Part shown: in pieces, positions 26,324 through 33,940 of the stretch
Numbering within the stretch: the first letter of the stretch is position 1
Layout of the letters: every line of letters starts with the position of its first letter
Assembly: GCF_018130215.1 (NCBI RefSeq)
Contig: NZ_JAFCKQ010000024.1
Location: 44,084 to 108,083, forward strand
Length of the DNA: 64,000 nucleotides
Source: Bradyrhizobium jicamae
GTDB lineage: Bacteria > Pseudomonadota > Alphaproteobacteria > Rhizobiales > Xanthobacteraceae
Direction of reading: 5' to 3'
The notes under the pieces: model-generated
What the model saw: only the letters and a program-made list of their open reading frames with translations
The model's database searches: none
Told to the model about the DNA's origin: nothing
Position numbers and translations under genes: made by a program

Positions 26324-26578
26324 CTAACTGGTCACGATCTTGGCTATGCAGAGCAGAATCACCAGTGCGAGGAAGAACAGATCGATATAGGCCTTGATCT
26401 CGCCGGCGTGGCGCAACTCGGTGACGTCGCCGAAGGCATGCATCGCGGCATAGACAAGGACAAGGATCGCGACCGTCGCGCGCTGCTCGTACCGCTCCAG
26501 GAAGTTGAGGCTGAAATAGACCAGGCCGAGGAACACGAAGTTGGAGGCGATACGGTAGGCGTAACTCAACAACGTCAT
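26324..26578 (-). CDS. small membrane protein of unknown function
   Basis: 84 residues from ATG 26578. Three hydrophobic segments: ASNFVFLGLVYFSLNFLE, ATVAILVLVYAAMHAFG and YIDLFFLALVILLCIAKIV. The frame extends upstream only by reading through the tRNA-Leu gene, which rules out a longer start. No family recognised. Confidence 0.65.
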   Translation of the reverse strand: MTLLSYAYRIASNFVFLGLVYFSLNFLERYEQRATVAILVLVYAAMHAFGDVTELRHAGEIKAYIDLFFLALVILLCIAKIVTS

Positions 26579-26653
26579 CAGGCGCTCCGCCGAACGGGCA
26601 TGACGCATCCGCTCCCGGCAGCGGCCGGGCAAGCCGAAATCGTGCTGTATGGC

Positions 26654-26738
26654 TGGTGCGCTCGGAGGGACTCGAACCCCCACGATGTTACTCACTGCCA
26701 CCTCAAGGCAGCGCGTCTACCAATTCCGCCACGAGCGC
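26654..26738 (-). tRNA. tRNA-Leu(GAG)
   Basis: Read on the minus strand: acceptor GCGCTCG pairs with CGAGCGC, D-arm GTGGCGGAATTGGTAGAC, anticodon stem TGCC/GGCA with loop TTGAGGT (anticodon GAG), a long variable arm as expected for tRNA-Leu, TTCGAGT T-loop, discriminator A and encoded CCA. 85 bases including CCA. Confidence 0.95.
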
Positions 26739-26835
26739 TTGGGATACCGGGTGGAACCCATGGGGCGCCGCCGGATCGACGGCGCCATGTAACAAATCAC
26801 GGATGCAGGGACAAGGCGCTTGGTGAGCGAATTAA

Positions 26836-27078
26836 CTACCTGACATCGGGAGATTTCGGCAGCATTTGCTTGACCTCGACCGCAATCCGGTTGCGATCGA
26901 CCAGAACGACGCCGCTGGCGACCGGGAGGTTGTTGGCGAGGATCTTGACCTCGTCGGCCTCGGTCGCGTCCAGCTCGATGATGGCACCGCGGGACAGCCG
27001 CATGACCTGGTGGATGGGCATGGTGGTCGTGCCGAGGACCACCATGAGATCAACGCTGACTTTATCGAGGGTGGCCAC
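26836..27078 (-). CDS. fliN: short FliN-like flagellar motor switch protein
   Basis: 80 residues comprising almost only the SpoA/FliN domain: VSVDLMVVLGTTTMPIHQVM, RLSRGAIIELD and GVVLVDRNRIAVEVKQML. Full FliN proteins have an additional N-terminal region of 30 or more residues. FliN forms the C-ring that switches motor rotation and is a docking site for export chaperones. No other flagellar gene is visible nearby, so this may be a second, reduced FliN or a displaced gene. Divergent from lipB. Confidence 0.82.
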   Translation of the reverse strand: MATLDKVSVDLMVVLGTTTMPIHQVMRLSRGAIIELDATEADEVKILANNLPVASGVVLVDRNRIAVEVKQMLPKSPDVR

Positions 27079-27138
27079 TTCTGAACCGCCGAACTGGAAC
27101 TAAATTGTGGATTCACCTGACCACGTTAGAGTTAGCCA

Positions 27139-27873
27139 ATGGTTAATGACCGCCAAAGCCTTGATTTGACGACCTTTGCCCTGCCCGCAGGCGTTGACGC
27201 GGTCGAATGGCGGATTTCGGACACCCCGGTCCCCTACCCCGATTCTGTTGCCGAGATGGATGCGCGCGTGACGGCGATCGCCGCGGGCTCGGCGCCGGAG
27301 CTGGTCTGGCTGCTCGAGCACCCGCCGCTCTATACCTCGGGAACGAGCGGTAAGGCCGGTGACCTGCTCGACCCGCGGTTTCCGACCTTCCAGACCGGCC
27401 GCGGCGGCCAGGTCACCTATCACGGCCCCGGCCAGCGGGTTGCCTATGTGATGCTCGACCTGAAGCGGCGCCGCCCTGATGTGCGCGCCTATGTCGCCTC
27501 GCTGGAAGAGTGGATCATCCGCACCCTCGCGGCCTTCAACGTTCGTGGCGAGCGCCGCGAGGACCGCGTCGGGGTCTGGGTCAGGCGCCCCGACAAGGGG
27601 CCGGGCTTCGAGGACAAGATCGCCGCAATCGGCGTCCGGCTGCGGCGCTGGGTCTCGTTCCACGGCATCGCCGTCAATGTCGAGCCGGACCTCTCGCATT
27701 TCCAGGCGATCGTCCCCTGCGGCGTGGTCGATCCCCGCTACGGCGTCACCTCGCTGGTCGACCTCGGGCTGCCCGTCACGATGGCTGACGTCGACGTTGC
27801 GCTGAGGCAGGCCTTCTCCGAGGTATTCGGGGCGGCGGCTGCGGGGACGCCGCACGAACAGCCCGCGCTTTGA
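27139..27873 (+). CDS. lipB: lipoyl(octanoyl) transferase
   Basis: 244 residues. LipB transfers octanoate from acyl carrier protein to lipoyl domains, the first step of lipoate assembly. Hallmarks: LLEHPPLYTSGTS, GRGGQVTYHGPGQ, the catalytic Lys in EDKIAAIGVRLRRWVSFHG and the catalytic Cys in IVPCGV. The N-terminus is slightly longer than in E. coli, as usual for alphaproteobacteria. The next gene starts four bases after its stop. Confidence 0.95.
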   Translation: MVNDRQSLDLTTFALPAGVDAVEWRISDTPVPYPDSVAEMDARVTAIAAGSAPELVWLLEHPPLYTSGTSGKAGDLLDPRFPTFQTGRGGQVTYHGPGQRVAYVMLDLKRRRPDVRAYVASLEEWIIRTLAAFNVRGERREDRVGVWVRRPDKGPGFEDKIAAIGVRLRRWVSFHGIAVNVEPDLSHFQAIVPCGVVDPRYGVTSLVDLGLPVTMADVDVALRQAFSEVFGAAAAGTPHEQPAL

Positions 27874-27877
27874 GCTG

Positions 27878-28540
27878 ATGCGAAAGCGTGCCCTGATCGC
27901 TATTGTCATCCTGGTCGTAGCCGGATTGTCATTTCACATGCTGGACACATCGATTGCCGAACGACGCGAAAGCGAGATCCTCCAGCACGTCAAGGATTTC
28001 ATGGCGCAGCGGGGCGGTGAAAGACCGGTCGTGTTCGTCGGCGACAGCATCGTCCAGGACGCGCACTTCTCGCCGACCCTGTGTGGCCGGCCGGTGATCA
28101 ATGCCGCCTATGGCGGCGCGGTCGCCGGCGGCGTGCTGCGGCTCGTCGAAGCGTTCGGGGACATCCGTCTAGCCCCGGCGGTTCTCGTGATCTCGGTCGG
28201 CGTCAACAACAGCATCCGCACCGACCACCGTCCGTTTGCCGAAACCTATCCGGAGATCGTGCGGCGCGCCGCGGGACTTGGCAGCAAGGTCTTCGTGGTC
28301 TCGCTGGCGCCGGTCGCAGCAAGCGGTGTGATGGCCGACGAGATCGACCGGGCACGCTTTTCGGATATCGACCGGGTGATCCGGCAGGCCGCCCGCGACG
28401 GATCCGCCGCGCTGATCGACGTCGGCACGCTGCAGACGAAGACCAGCCCGGTGGTCCCGGACGGCGTCCATCTGAGTGCCGATGGATACGCCGCCTGGAC
28501 TGCCACGATCGAGGGCGCCATCAATGCGCAGTGCCCGTGA
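27878..28540 (+). CDS. SGNH/GDSL-type hydrolase
   Basis: 220 residues with an N-terminal signal anchor (ALIAIVILVVAGLSFHML). Blocks of the SGNH family: VVFVGDSIVQDAHF (Ser in GDSI), a Gly in NAAYGGAVAG, GVNNSIR (Asn) and PDGVHLSADGY (Asp-x-x-His). Likely an exported acyl or sugar esterase attached to the membrane. Four-base spacing to lipB implies co-transcription without implying a shared pathway. Confidence 0.85.
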   Translation: MRKRALIAIVILVVAGLSFHMLDTSIAERRESEILQHVKDFMAQRGGERPVVFVGDSIVQDAHFSPTLCGRPVINAAYGGAVAGGVLRLVEAFGDIRLAPAVLVISVGVNNSIRTDHRPFAETYPEIVRRAAGLGSKVFVVSLAPVAASGVMADEIDRARFSDIDRVIRQAARDGSAALIDVGTLQTKTSPVVPDGVHLSADGYAAWTATIEGAINAQCP

Positions 28541-28558
28541 GCTTCGCGCCCGCCGCGG

Positions 28559-28987
28559 TCATGCGGCGGCCCGCTGTGGCGAGACCTCGAGCTTGCCGGC
28601 GATATAGCGGCGTTCCTGGGTCAGGCCGCCGAAGCCATAGGCGTCGCCCCTGACCTCGTCGACATGGGCATAGCTCTCGGTGTGCAGCGGACCGAGCAGT
28701 TCGCCCATCCGCCTGAACAGCGCGGCGAGATAGGCCGCCTTCTCGTCCTTGGTGTTGGTGCCTTCGGTGACGTGGATGTCGAGCCAGTAGCTCGCGAGAT
28801 TCTGCTCGGCGAGCGACTTGCCGCCCGCGAACCAGTCGGCCGCATCGGCCGATTTGACGATGACAGCGGTGACCCTGGGATCCTTGTGCAGAATCCCTGC
28901 GGTGAGTTCCGACACCGCCGCCGCGATGTCCGCCTTCAGCGTCGGCGTCTGGCGGGAGGTGGCGTAGGTAATGGTGATGAGGGGCAT
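28559..28987 (-). CDS. 4-oxalocrotonate tautomerase-like protein
   Basis: 142 residues from ATG 28987, which gives MPLITITYATSRQ: the Pro directly after Met is the catalytic base of the tautomerase superfamily, and this decides the start against the longer frame to 29056. The second half (YWLDIHVTEGTNTKDEKAAY, YAHVDEVRGDAYGFGGLTQE) is a duplicated tautomerase-like unit. Divergent from a LysR regulator, which probably controls it. Confidence 0.85.
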   Translation of the reverse strand: MPLITITYATSRQTPTLKADIAAAVSELTAGILHKDPRVTAVIVKSADAADWFAGGKSLAEQNLASYWLDIHVTEGTNTKDEKAAYLAALFRRMGELLGPLHTESYAHVDEVRGDAYGFGGLTQERRYIAGKLEVSPQRAAA

Positions 28988-29039
28988 GATCGTTCTCCTT
29001 GAAATTCCGTTGGCGCGAGCAGCCGCGCCTCCCCTAGCT

Positions 29040-29102
29040 AGACCTTCCCCCATCATATTGGTATCTTATCTATATCAATAGCAATGATAACCAACCTTGA
29101 TC
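29040..29102. promoter_or_regulatory. AT-rich divergent control region, tautomerase/LysR
   Basis: The 115-base gap between the two start codons holds an AT-rich core unlike the GC-rich flanks. TTGGTATC at 29058-29065 is matched by GATAaCCAA at 29086-29094, an imperfect inverted repeat 20 bases apart. This suits a LysR-type operator controlling both genes, but no protein binding is known. Confidence 0.35.
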
Positions 29103-29957
29103 ATGACCACGCTCGACATCGATACCGTGCAGGCCTTCCTCCTCGTGGCGGAATTGCAGGGCTTCACCCGCGCCGCCGAAGCGCTCGGCACCACGCAGGC
29201 GGCCGTCAGCATGAAATTGCAGCGGCTGGAAACGCTGCTCGGCAAGCGGCTGGTCGAACGATCACCGCGGGCCGTGCGGCTCACCGCCGACGGCTCGGCC
29301 TTCCTGCACCATGCCCGCGCGCTGATGGAGGCGCATGATCGCGCGCTGTCGGGCGAGAGGCCGGCGCGCCAGCGGCTCACGCTCGGGATCAGCGATCACG
29401 CCGCCGGCCCTGAACTGGTGCCGCTGCTGGAGCGGCTGCATGCGATGGCCTCGCGGCTGGCGCTCGCCGTGACCATCGGCTTCTCGCGCGAGGTGCTCGA
29501 TGGCTATGATGCCGGCGAATTCGACGCCGTCATCGTGCGCCAGGAAGGCAGCCGGCGCGGCGGCGAGAAACTCGCGGAGGACGAGTTCGGCTGGTTCGCC
29601 ACCAAGCGCTTCGTGTGGCGGCGCGGCGACGCGCTCCCGCTCGCCAGCCTCGCACCGCCCTGCGGCGTCCGCGCGCAGGTCGTGCGTGCGCTCGACAAGG
29701 CTGGCATCACCTGGACCGAAGGCTTCGTCGGCGGCGGCGTCACGGCGGTGGCCGCAGCTGCGCTCGCCGGCCTTGCGGTCGCGCCCCTCGCCCGCCGGAT
29801 CGCGCCGCCGGGGTTGATCGACATCGGGCCAGCGCACAATCTGCCGCGGCTCGGCGCATCAAAGGTGATGCTGCATTCGAAAGTCGGCGATCCCGCCAAG
29901 CTGGCAGCGCTGCGCACGCTCGCCGCAACATTCCGGAGCGTCGCCGCAGCGGCGTGA
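29103..29957 (+). CDS. LysR-family transcriptional regulator
   Basis: 284 residues from ATG 29103 (a TTG two codons earlier is less likely). The winged helix-turn-helix is at the N-terminus: FTRAAEALGTTQAAVSMKLQ then RLETLLGKRLVER. The effector domain follows (LTLGISDHAAGPELVPLLER, GYDAGEFDAVIVRQEG). Inducer unknown. Divergent tautomerase gene is the obvious target by the usual LysR arrangement. Confidence 0.9.
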   Translation: MTTLDIDTVQAFLLVAELQGFTRAAEALGTTQAAVSMKLQRLETLLGKRLVERSPRAVRLTADGSAFLHHARALMEAHDRALSGERPARQRLTLGISDHAAGPELVPLLERLHAMASRLALAVTIGFSREVLDGYDAGEFDAVIVRQEGSRRGGEKLAEDEFGWFATKRFVWRRGDALPLASLAPPCGVRAQVVRALDKAGITWTEGFVGGGVTAVAAAALAGLAVAPLARRIAPPGLIDIGPAHNLPRLGASKVMLHSKVGDPAKLAALRTLAATFRSVAAAA

Positions 29958-29965
29958 CACGACGC

Positions 29966-31402
29966 TCACAAGATCGCCTCGAACGCACTGCGCAGGGTCT
30001 CGTGGCGGAACACGAAGCCGTTGCTGAGCGCCTTGTTCGGCAGCACGCGCTGGCCGCCGAGCAGCAGTTCGTCGGCGAAGTCGCCACCGACCACGCGCAG
30101 CAGCACGGCGGGAACGCGGAAGATTGCAGGCCGATGCAGGCGGCGTCCGAGTTCCTCGGTGAACCTGGTGTTGGTCACCGGGATCGGCGCCGTCGCATTG
30201 ATCGGCCCTGACAGTTCAGGCCTGGCGATGACATGCGCGATCAGGCGGACGAGATCGTCGCGCTCGATCCAGGACATCCACTGCTTGCCTGACCCGAGTG
30301 GACCGCCGAGACCGAACTCGAACGGGGTCAGCATCCGCGTGATGAAGCCACCGTCGGTCCCGATCACCAGGCCGATCCGCAGACAGGCCACGCGCACGCC
30401 ATAATCGCCGGCGAGACGTGTCGCCCTCTCCCAGGCTTCGCAGAGCTCATGGCTGAAGCACGCGTGGGACTTGGCGGACTCGGTGAGCACCTGGTCCTGC
30501 CAGAGCCCGTACCATCCGATCGCCGAGCCGTTCACCAGCACGGAAGGCTTGCGGTCGAGCCGCGCGATCAGCCTGACCACGTCGCCGGTCATGTTGATGC
30601 GCGACGCCAGGATCTTGCGGCGCTTGGTTTCGGTCCACAGGCCGTTGCCGATCGGCTCGCCCGCCAGATTCACGATTGCGTCGATCCGCGCCTCGGCCGG
30701 CAGCTGGTCGAGGCTGGTGATCAGCGTGATCGGCTGCGGCAGCAGCTCGGCCTTGGCCGGATTGCGGATCAGCGCAATCACCTGATGACCCGATGCCACA
30801 AGTCCTGCCACCAACCGACTGCCGATGAAGCCGGTCGCGCCGGTCACGAGCACGGTCTGTCGCGCCGGCACCCTGTCGACGAGCGATCCCGCGTGCACGC
30901 TGGTCATCCGCCCGAGCCGCGCCGCGGCGGCAAGGTCACGCACGCCGCACAGCGCAGCACCGGCCGCCGAGGCGGCTGCGACGATGCTGAGCCATCCGGC
31001 ATAAGCCAACGCAATCCCGGTCGGCCGCACCGCCCACCCGGTCAGGACCGGCAGCAACAGCACGAGGATCGCGCCATAATTGAGCGCGAGCAGCGTGTGA
31101 TTGATGCGCTCGCTCGGCGGCAGCTTGCGGCTCAGATCCTCCTCGACGAAATCCATCAGCGTGACGACGACCTCGATCACCAGCACCGCGATGATCGCGA
31201 TCGCGAAGATGCCGTGCACCTCGAGCCAGCCGAGCAACAGGAACAACAGCGCATAGAGCATGTTGCGCACGCCGTGCAGCCTGAGCTCGTAGCGTTGCGA
31301 GGGACGCCAGGCCAGCCGTTCGGTGAATTCGTGATGATAGAAGGTGTCGAACACGCCCATCGCGATCTGAATGGCGATCAGCGTCCAAAGCAGCGGCGTC
31401 AT
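29966..31402 (-). CDS. TIGR01777-family NAD(P)-binding epimerase fused to a membrane domain
   Basis: 478 residues. Residues 1-155 hold four membrane segments (LLWTLIAIQIAMGVFDTFYH, MLYALLFLLLGWL, IFAIAIIAVLVIEVVV, YGAILVLLLPVLTGW). From about 180 the extended SDR domain starts with VLVTGATGFIGSRLVAGL (Rossmann GxxGxxG), then DAIVNLAGEPIGNGLW and LVNGSAIGWYGLW, hallmarks of TIGR01777. Substrate unknown. Its ATG overlaps the stop of the DUF4166 gene, so translation is coupled; both follow the GbsR/MarR regulator. Confidence 0.87.
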   Translation of the reverse strand: MTPLLWTLIAIQIAMGVFDTFYHHEFTERLAWRPSQRYELRLHGVRNMLYALLFLLLGWLEVHGIFAIAIIAVLVIEVVVTLMDFVEEDLSRKLPPSERINHTLLALNYGAILVLLLPVLTGWAVRPTGIALAYAGWLSIVAAASAAGAALCGVRDLAAAARLGRMTSVHAGSLVDRVPARQTVLVTGATGFIGSRLVAGLVASGHQVIALIRNPAKAELLPQPITLITSLDQLPAEARIDAIVNLAGEPIGNGLWTETKRRKILASRINMTGDVVRLIARLDRKPSVLVNGSAIGWYGLWQDQVLTESAKSHACFSHELCEAWERATRLAGDYGVRVACLRIGLVIGTDGGFITRMLTPFEFGLGGPLGSGKQWMSWIERDDLVRLIAHVIARPELSGPINATAPIPVTNTRFTEELGRRLHRPAIFRVPAVLLRVVGGDFADELLLGGQRVLPNKALSNGFVFRHETLRSAFEAIL

Positions 31403-32058
31403 GACGAGGCCTCCCTGAACACGACCGACTGGCGGATCAGCCGGCCAAAACGCGGGTGGATGATCTCGAGCGTGAAGCGGAAGGCATCGCCGCCGAGATC
31501 GGAATGCGTGACGGTGAGATCGCCCGGTGACAGCCAGTCGGGCAGCCGCAATCGCAGCCGCCCGAGCTGCAGCGCATAGCCGACGCTGTGGAACGCCAGT
31601 GCCTCATGCTCGACCGCGATCCGCAGCGCCATGCTGACGCCGCAGCCGACATATTCCTCGAGCCCGGTCGGACCGGCAAAACGCTTGGCGGAGTGAATGA
31701 CCTGAGGAAAACCGCCGCGCCGCGCACAGATTCGGGTCCAGATCTGGCCGCCGCTGGCCGTGTCCTCAGTGACCGTCACGATCATCGGCACGCCGGTGTC
31801 GCTGCCCGTCGGAAGCGGTCCGCCGACCAGGCGCGCCACCTGTGCCAACCACCAGCCGATCCGGCTGAAAGCGACCTCGTCCACCGCGCCGACATAGACG
31901 ACGGTGCTGCCGTCCGCAAAGCGCTTGGTGAAGCGTCGCCAGATCGCGATCGGCAGGCGGCCCCAATCCTCGTCCGAGAGCAACGCGCGGAAGCGATGAT
32001 CGTCGAGCAGTTTCGTGTTGGAAGCCGGCGATGTCCTGGATGTCCTTGCTGACGCCAT
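31399..32058 (-). CDS. DUF4166 domain protein
   Basis: 219 residues. Contains the DUF4166 pattern: ALLSDEDWGRLPIAIWRRFT, VGAVDEVAFSRIGWWLAQVA, GQIWTRICARRGGFPQVIHS and YVGCGVSMALRIAVEHEALA. No membrane segment or signal. The family is often found beside TIGR01777 proteins, as here (ATGA overlap with the downstream gene). Biochemical role unknown. The start at 32058 lies 25 bases after the regulator's stop. Confidence 0.82.
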   Translation of the reverse strand: MASARTSRTSPASNTKLLDDHRFRALLSDEDWGRLPIAIWRRFTKRFADGSTVVYVGAVDEVAFSRIGWWLAQVARLVGGPLPTGSDTGVPMIVTVTEDTASGGQIWTRICARRGGFPQVIHSAKRFAGPTGLEEYVGCGVSMALRIAVEHEALAFHSVGYALQLGRLRLRLPDWLSPGDLTVTHSDLGGDAFRFTLEIIHPRFGRLIRQSVVFREASS

Positions 32059-32083
32059 CGCATACTCCCGTTACACCCTGCCC

Positions 32084-32641
32084 CTATTTGGCTCGGCCTG
32101 TAGGCAGGAAACTCACGATCTTCTCGCCGAGCTTGATCAGCGCGACCAGGCGCGGCCGCGGCACGTTCAGCATCTGCACGTACCAGCGGTCGACCAGTTC
32201 GGTGAACGCGAGCATCTCCTTCAGCCGCTTGCTCGCGACCGCACTGATGCTCGGATCATCGGCAGCGTCGGTGACGCAGGCGCGCAGCGCCGCGACCGCG
32301 GGATCGATCTCGCGCTCCTTGCGGCCGGCGGCGATCTTGGCCGCCACCTCCCAGATGTCGGTCTCGGCCTCGAAATGATCGCGGCGGTCGCCGAGGATCG
32401 GCACGCGCCGGATCAATCCCCAGGACAGCAATTCCTTGATCGAGTTGGAGACGTTGGAGCGCGCCATCCCGAGCGTGTCGGCGATGTCCTCGGCCGTCAT
32501 CGGCGCTTCCGCCAGATAGAGCAGCCCGTGGATCTGGCTGACCGAGCGGTTCACGCCCCATTGGTCGCCCATGTCGCCCCAATGCAGGATGAAGCGCTCG
32601 ACCACGGCGGGGAGTTTCTTCTTGGCGGTTATTTCTGTCAT
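32084..32641 (-). CDS. GbsR/MarR-family transcriptional regulator
   Basis: 185 residues from ATG 32641. The frame is open to 32728, but the position of the operator-like palindrome over this ATG and the family start favour it. The winged helix spans SVSQIHGLLYLAEAPMTAED then IADTLGMARSNVSNSIKELL, typical of GbsR. The C-terminal half is a helical dimerisation region. First gene of the DUF4166-TIGR01777 operon and therefore probably its autoregulated repressor. Confidence 0.88.
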   Translation of the reverse strand: MTEITAKKKLPAVVERFILHWGDMGDQWGVNRSVSQIHGLLYLAEAPMTAEDIADTLGMARSNVSNSIKELLSWGLIRRVPILGDRRDHFEAETDIWEVAAKIAAGRKEREIDPAVAALRACVTDAADDPSISAVASKRLKEMLAFTELVDRWYVQMLNVPRPRLVALIKLGEKIVSFLPTGRAK

Positions 32642-32661
32642 GACAGAAATATCAGATATTT
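32631..32661. promoter_or_regulatory. perfect palindromes overlapping the regulator start codon
   Basis: ATTTCTGTCATGACAGAAAT at 32631-32650 is a perfect 20-base palindrome whose centre lies in the minus-strand ATG at 32641. A second perfect palindrome, AAATATC-A-GATATTT, overlaps it at 32647-32661. AT-rich dyads at this place are the expected operator of a MarR/GbsR dimer; binding would block initiation of the regulator operon and could affect the divergent methyltransferase gene. Confidence 0.7.
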
Positions 32662-32821
32662 CGGACTGGAAGTCAAGGACTGCTGCCGCACTTACGACAG
32701 CGGGGCTGCCGCGCGCTATTCGACGCATTGGCAGGGGTCGACCATCGGTTCATGCTTCGGGGACAGCCTTAGCCCGCGGCGGCCAGGATCGGCCACTCGC
32801 TCTTCGCAAAAGGAACGCATC

Positions 32822-33634
32822 ATGACGGCGCCCTCCTCCGACAAGGTCTTCGCCGGATCGGTCCCGCAGCTTTACGACCGCCTCATGGTGCCGATGATCT
32901 TTGCGCCCTATGCCAGCGACCTCGCGCTGCGCATCAAGGGCCATCGGCCGCGCGACCTGCTGGAGATCGCGGCCGGCACCGGGGCCGTCACGACGGTGCT
33001 GGCCACCGAATTGCCCGAGACGCACATCACTGCGACCGATCTCAACGAGCCGATGCTGGCGCAGGCCAAGACCCATCTCGCGGGCAAGACGAACATCTCG
33101 TGGCAGCAGGCTGACGCACTATCGCTGCCCTTTGGTAATGCAAGGTTCGACGCGGTCGCCTGCCAGTTCGGCGCGATGTTCTTCCCCGACCGCGTCAAAG
33201 GTTATGTCGAGGCACGGCGCGTGCTCAGGCCCGGCGGGCGCTTCCTTTTCAACGTCTGGGATAAAATCGAGGAGAACGATTTCGCCGACGTCATGCAGCA
33301 GACGATGCACCTGGTGTTTCCCGGCGATCCGCCGCAATTCATGGCGCGGACGCCGCATGGCTATCACGATCCGGTCCGTATCCGCGACGACCTGACGGCC
33401 GCGGGCTTTCGCGACATTGACATCGAGACGGTCACTCACCGAAGTCCCGCGGCCTCGGCGCAGGACGCCGCCATCGCCTACTGCCAGGGCACGCCGATGC
33501 GCGGTGAGATCGAGGCGCGGGGTGAGCCGGGTCTCGAAGTCGCAACCCACCGCGTGGTAGAAGCGTTGGCGCGCCGCTTCGGCAACGGTCCTATCGATGG
33601 GAAGATTCAGGCTCTCGTGATCTCGGCGGCATAG
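32822..33634 (+). CDS. class I SAM-dependent methyltransferase
   Basis: 270 residues from ATG 32822. The frame extends back to 32015 across the opposite-strand regulator, but that part is antisense. Motif I is LLEIAAGTGAVT, followed by the acidic ribose-binding TATDLNEPML, the central FDAVACQFGAMFFPD and the post-motif LRPGGRFLFNVWD. UbiE-like small-molecule methyltransferase; acceptor unknown. Divergent from the GbsR/MarR regulator with 180 bases between. Confidence 0.88.
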   Translation: MTAPSSDKVFAGSVPQLYDRLMVPMIFAPYASDLALRIKGHRPRDLLEIAAGTGAVTTVLATELPETHITATDLNEPMLAQAKTHLAGKTNISWQQADALSLPFGNARFDAVACQFGAMFFPDRVKGYVEARRVLRPGGRFLFNVWDKIEENDFADVMQQTMHLVFPGDPPQFMARTPHGYHDPVRIRDDLTAAGFRDIDIETVTHRSPAASAQDAAIAYCQGTPMRGEIEARGEPGLEVATHRVVEALARRFGNGPIDGKIQALVISAA

Positions 33635-33640
33635 GTCGCG

Positions 33641-33940
33641 TCAGACCGTCGGCAGAAATGCGAAGCGGTCGCCTGCCCCGCGCAGGCTCAACATGTCGGA
33701 CGTACCAGCGTCCACCTGCACATTGTCGACGCGTGCCGATGACGGTCCGCGCCGGCAGGCGACGATCATCCCGGATACGGTATCTTCCGGTCCTGAAAAC
33801 ACCGCCTCGACGCTGCCGTCGCGGCGATTGCGGACCCAGCCTTCGAGGCCGAGCGACGTCGCCTGCGCCTCGACCCAGGCACGATAGCCGACGCCCTGCA
33901 CGCGGCCGCTGATCATGACGTGGCGGATGACCTCGCTCAC
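33641..33940 (-). CDS. acyP: acylphosphatase
   Basis: 99 residues from GTG 33940, overlapping the TGA of the upstream gene in a GTGA junction, so translation is coupled. Signature GRVQGVGYRAW contains the catalytic Arg, and WVRNRRDGSVEAVFSG contains the catalytic Asn. Family length is about 90-100. It hydrolyses acyl phosphates such as acetyl phosphate or carbamoyl phosphate in the cytoplasm. Confidence 0.92.
   Translation of the reverse strand: MSEVIRHVMISGRVQGVGYRAWVEAQATSLGLEGWVRNRRDGSVEAVFSGPEDTVSGMIVACRRGPSSARVDNVQVDAGTSDMLSLRGAGDRFAFLPTV

Noticed and set aside
26579..26701. N-terminal extension of the small membrane protein
   Set aside because: It would translate through the tRNA-Leu gene.
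32015..32821. Methyltransferase extended at its N-terminus to 539 residues
   Set aside because: The extension is antisense to the GbsR/MarR regulator and the start of the DUF4166 gene; motif spacing fits a start at 32822.
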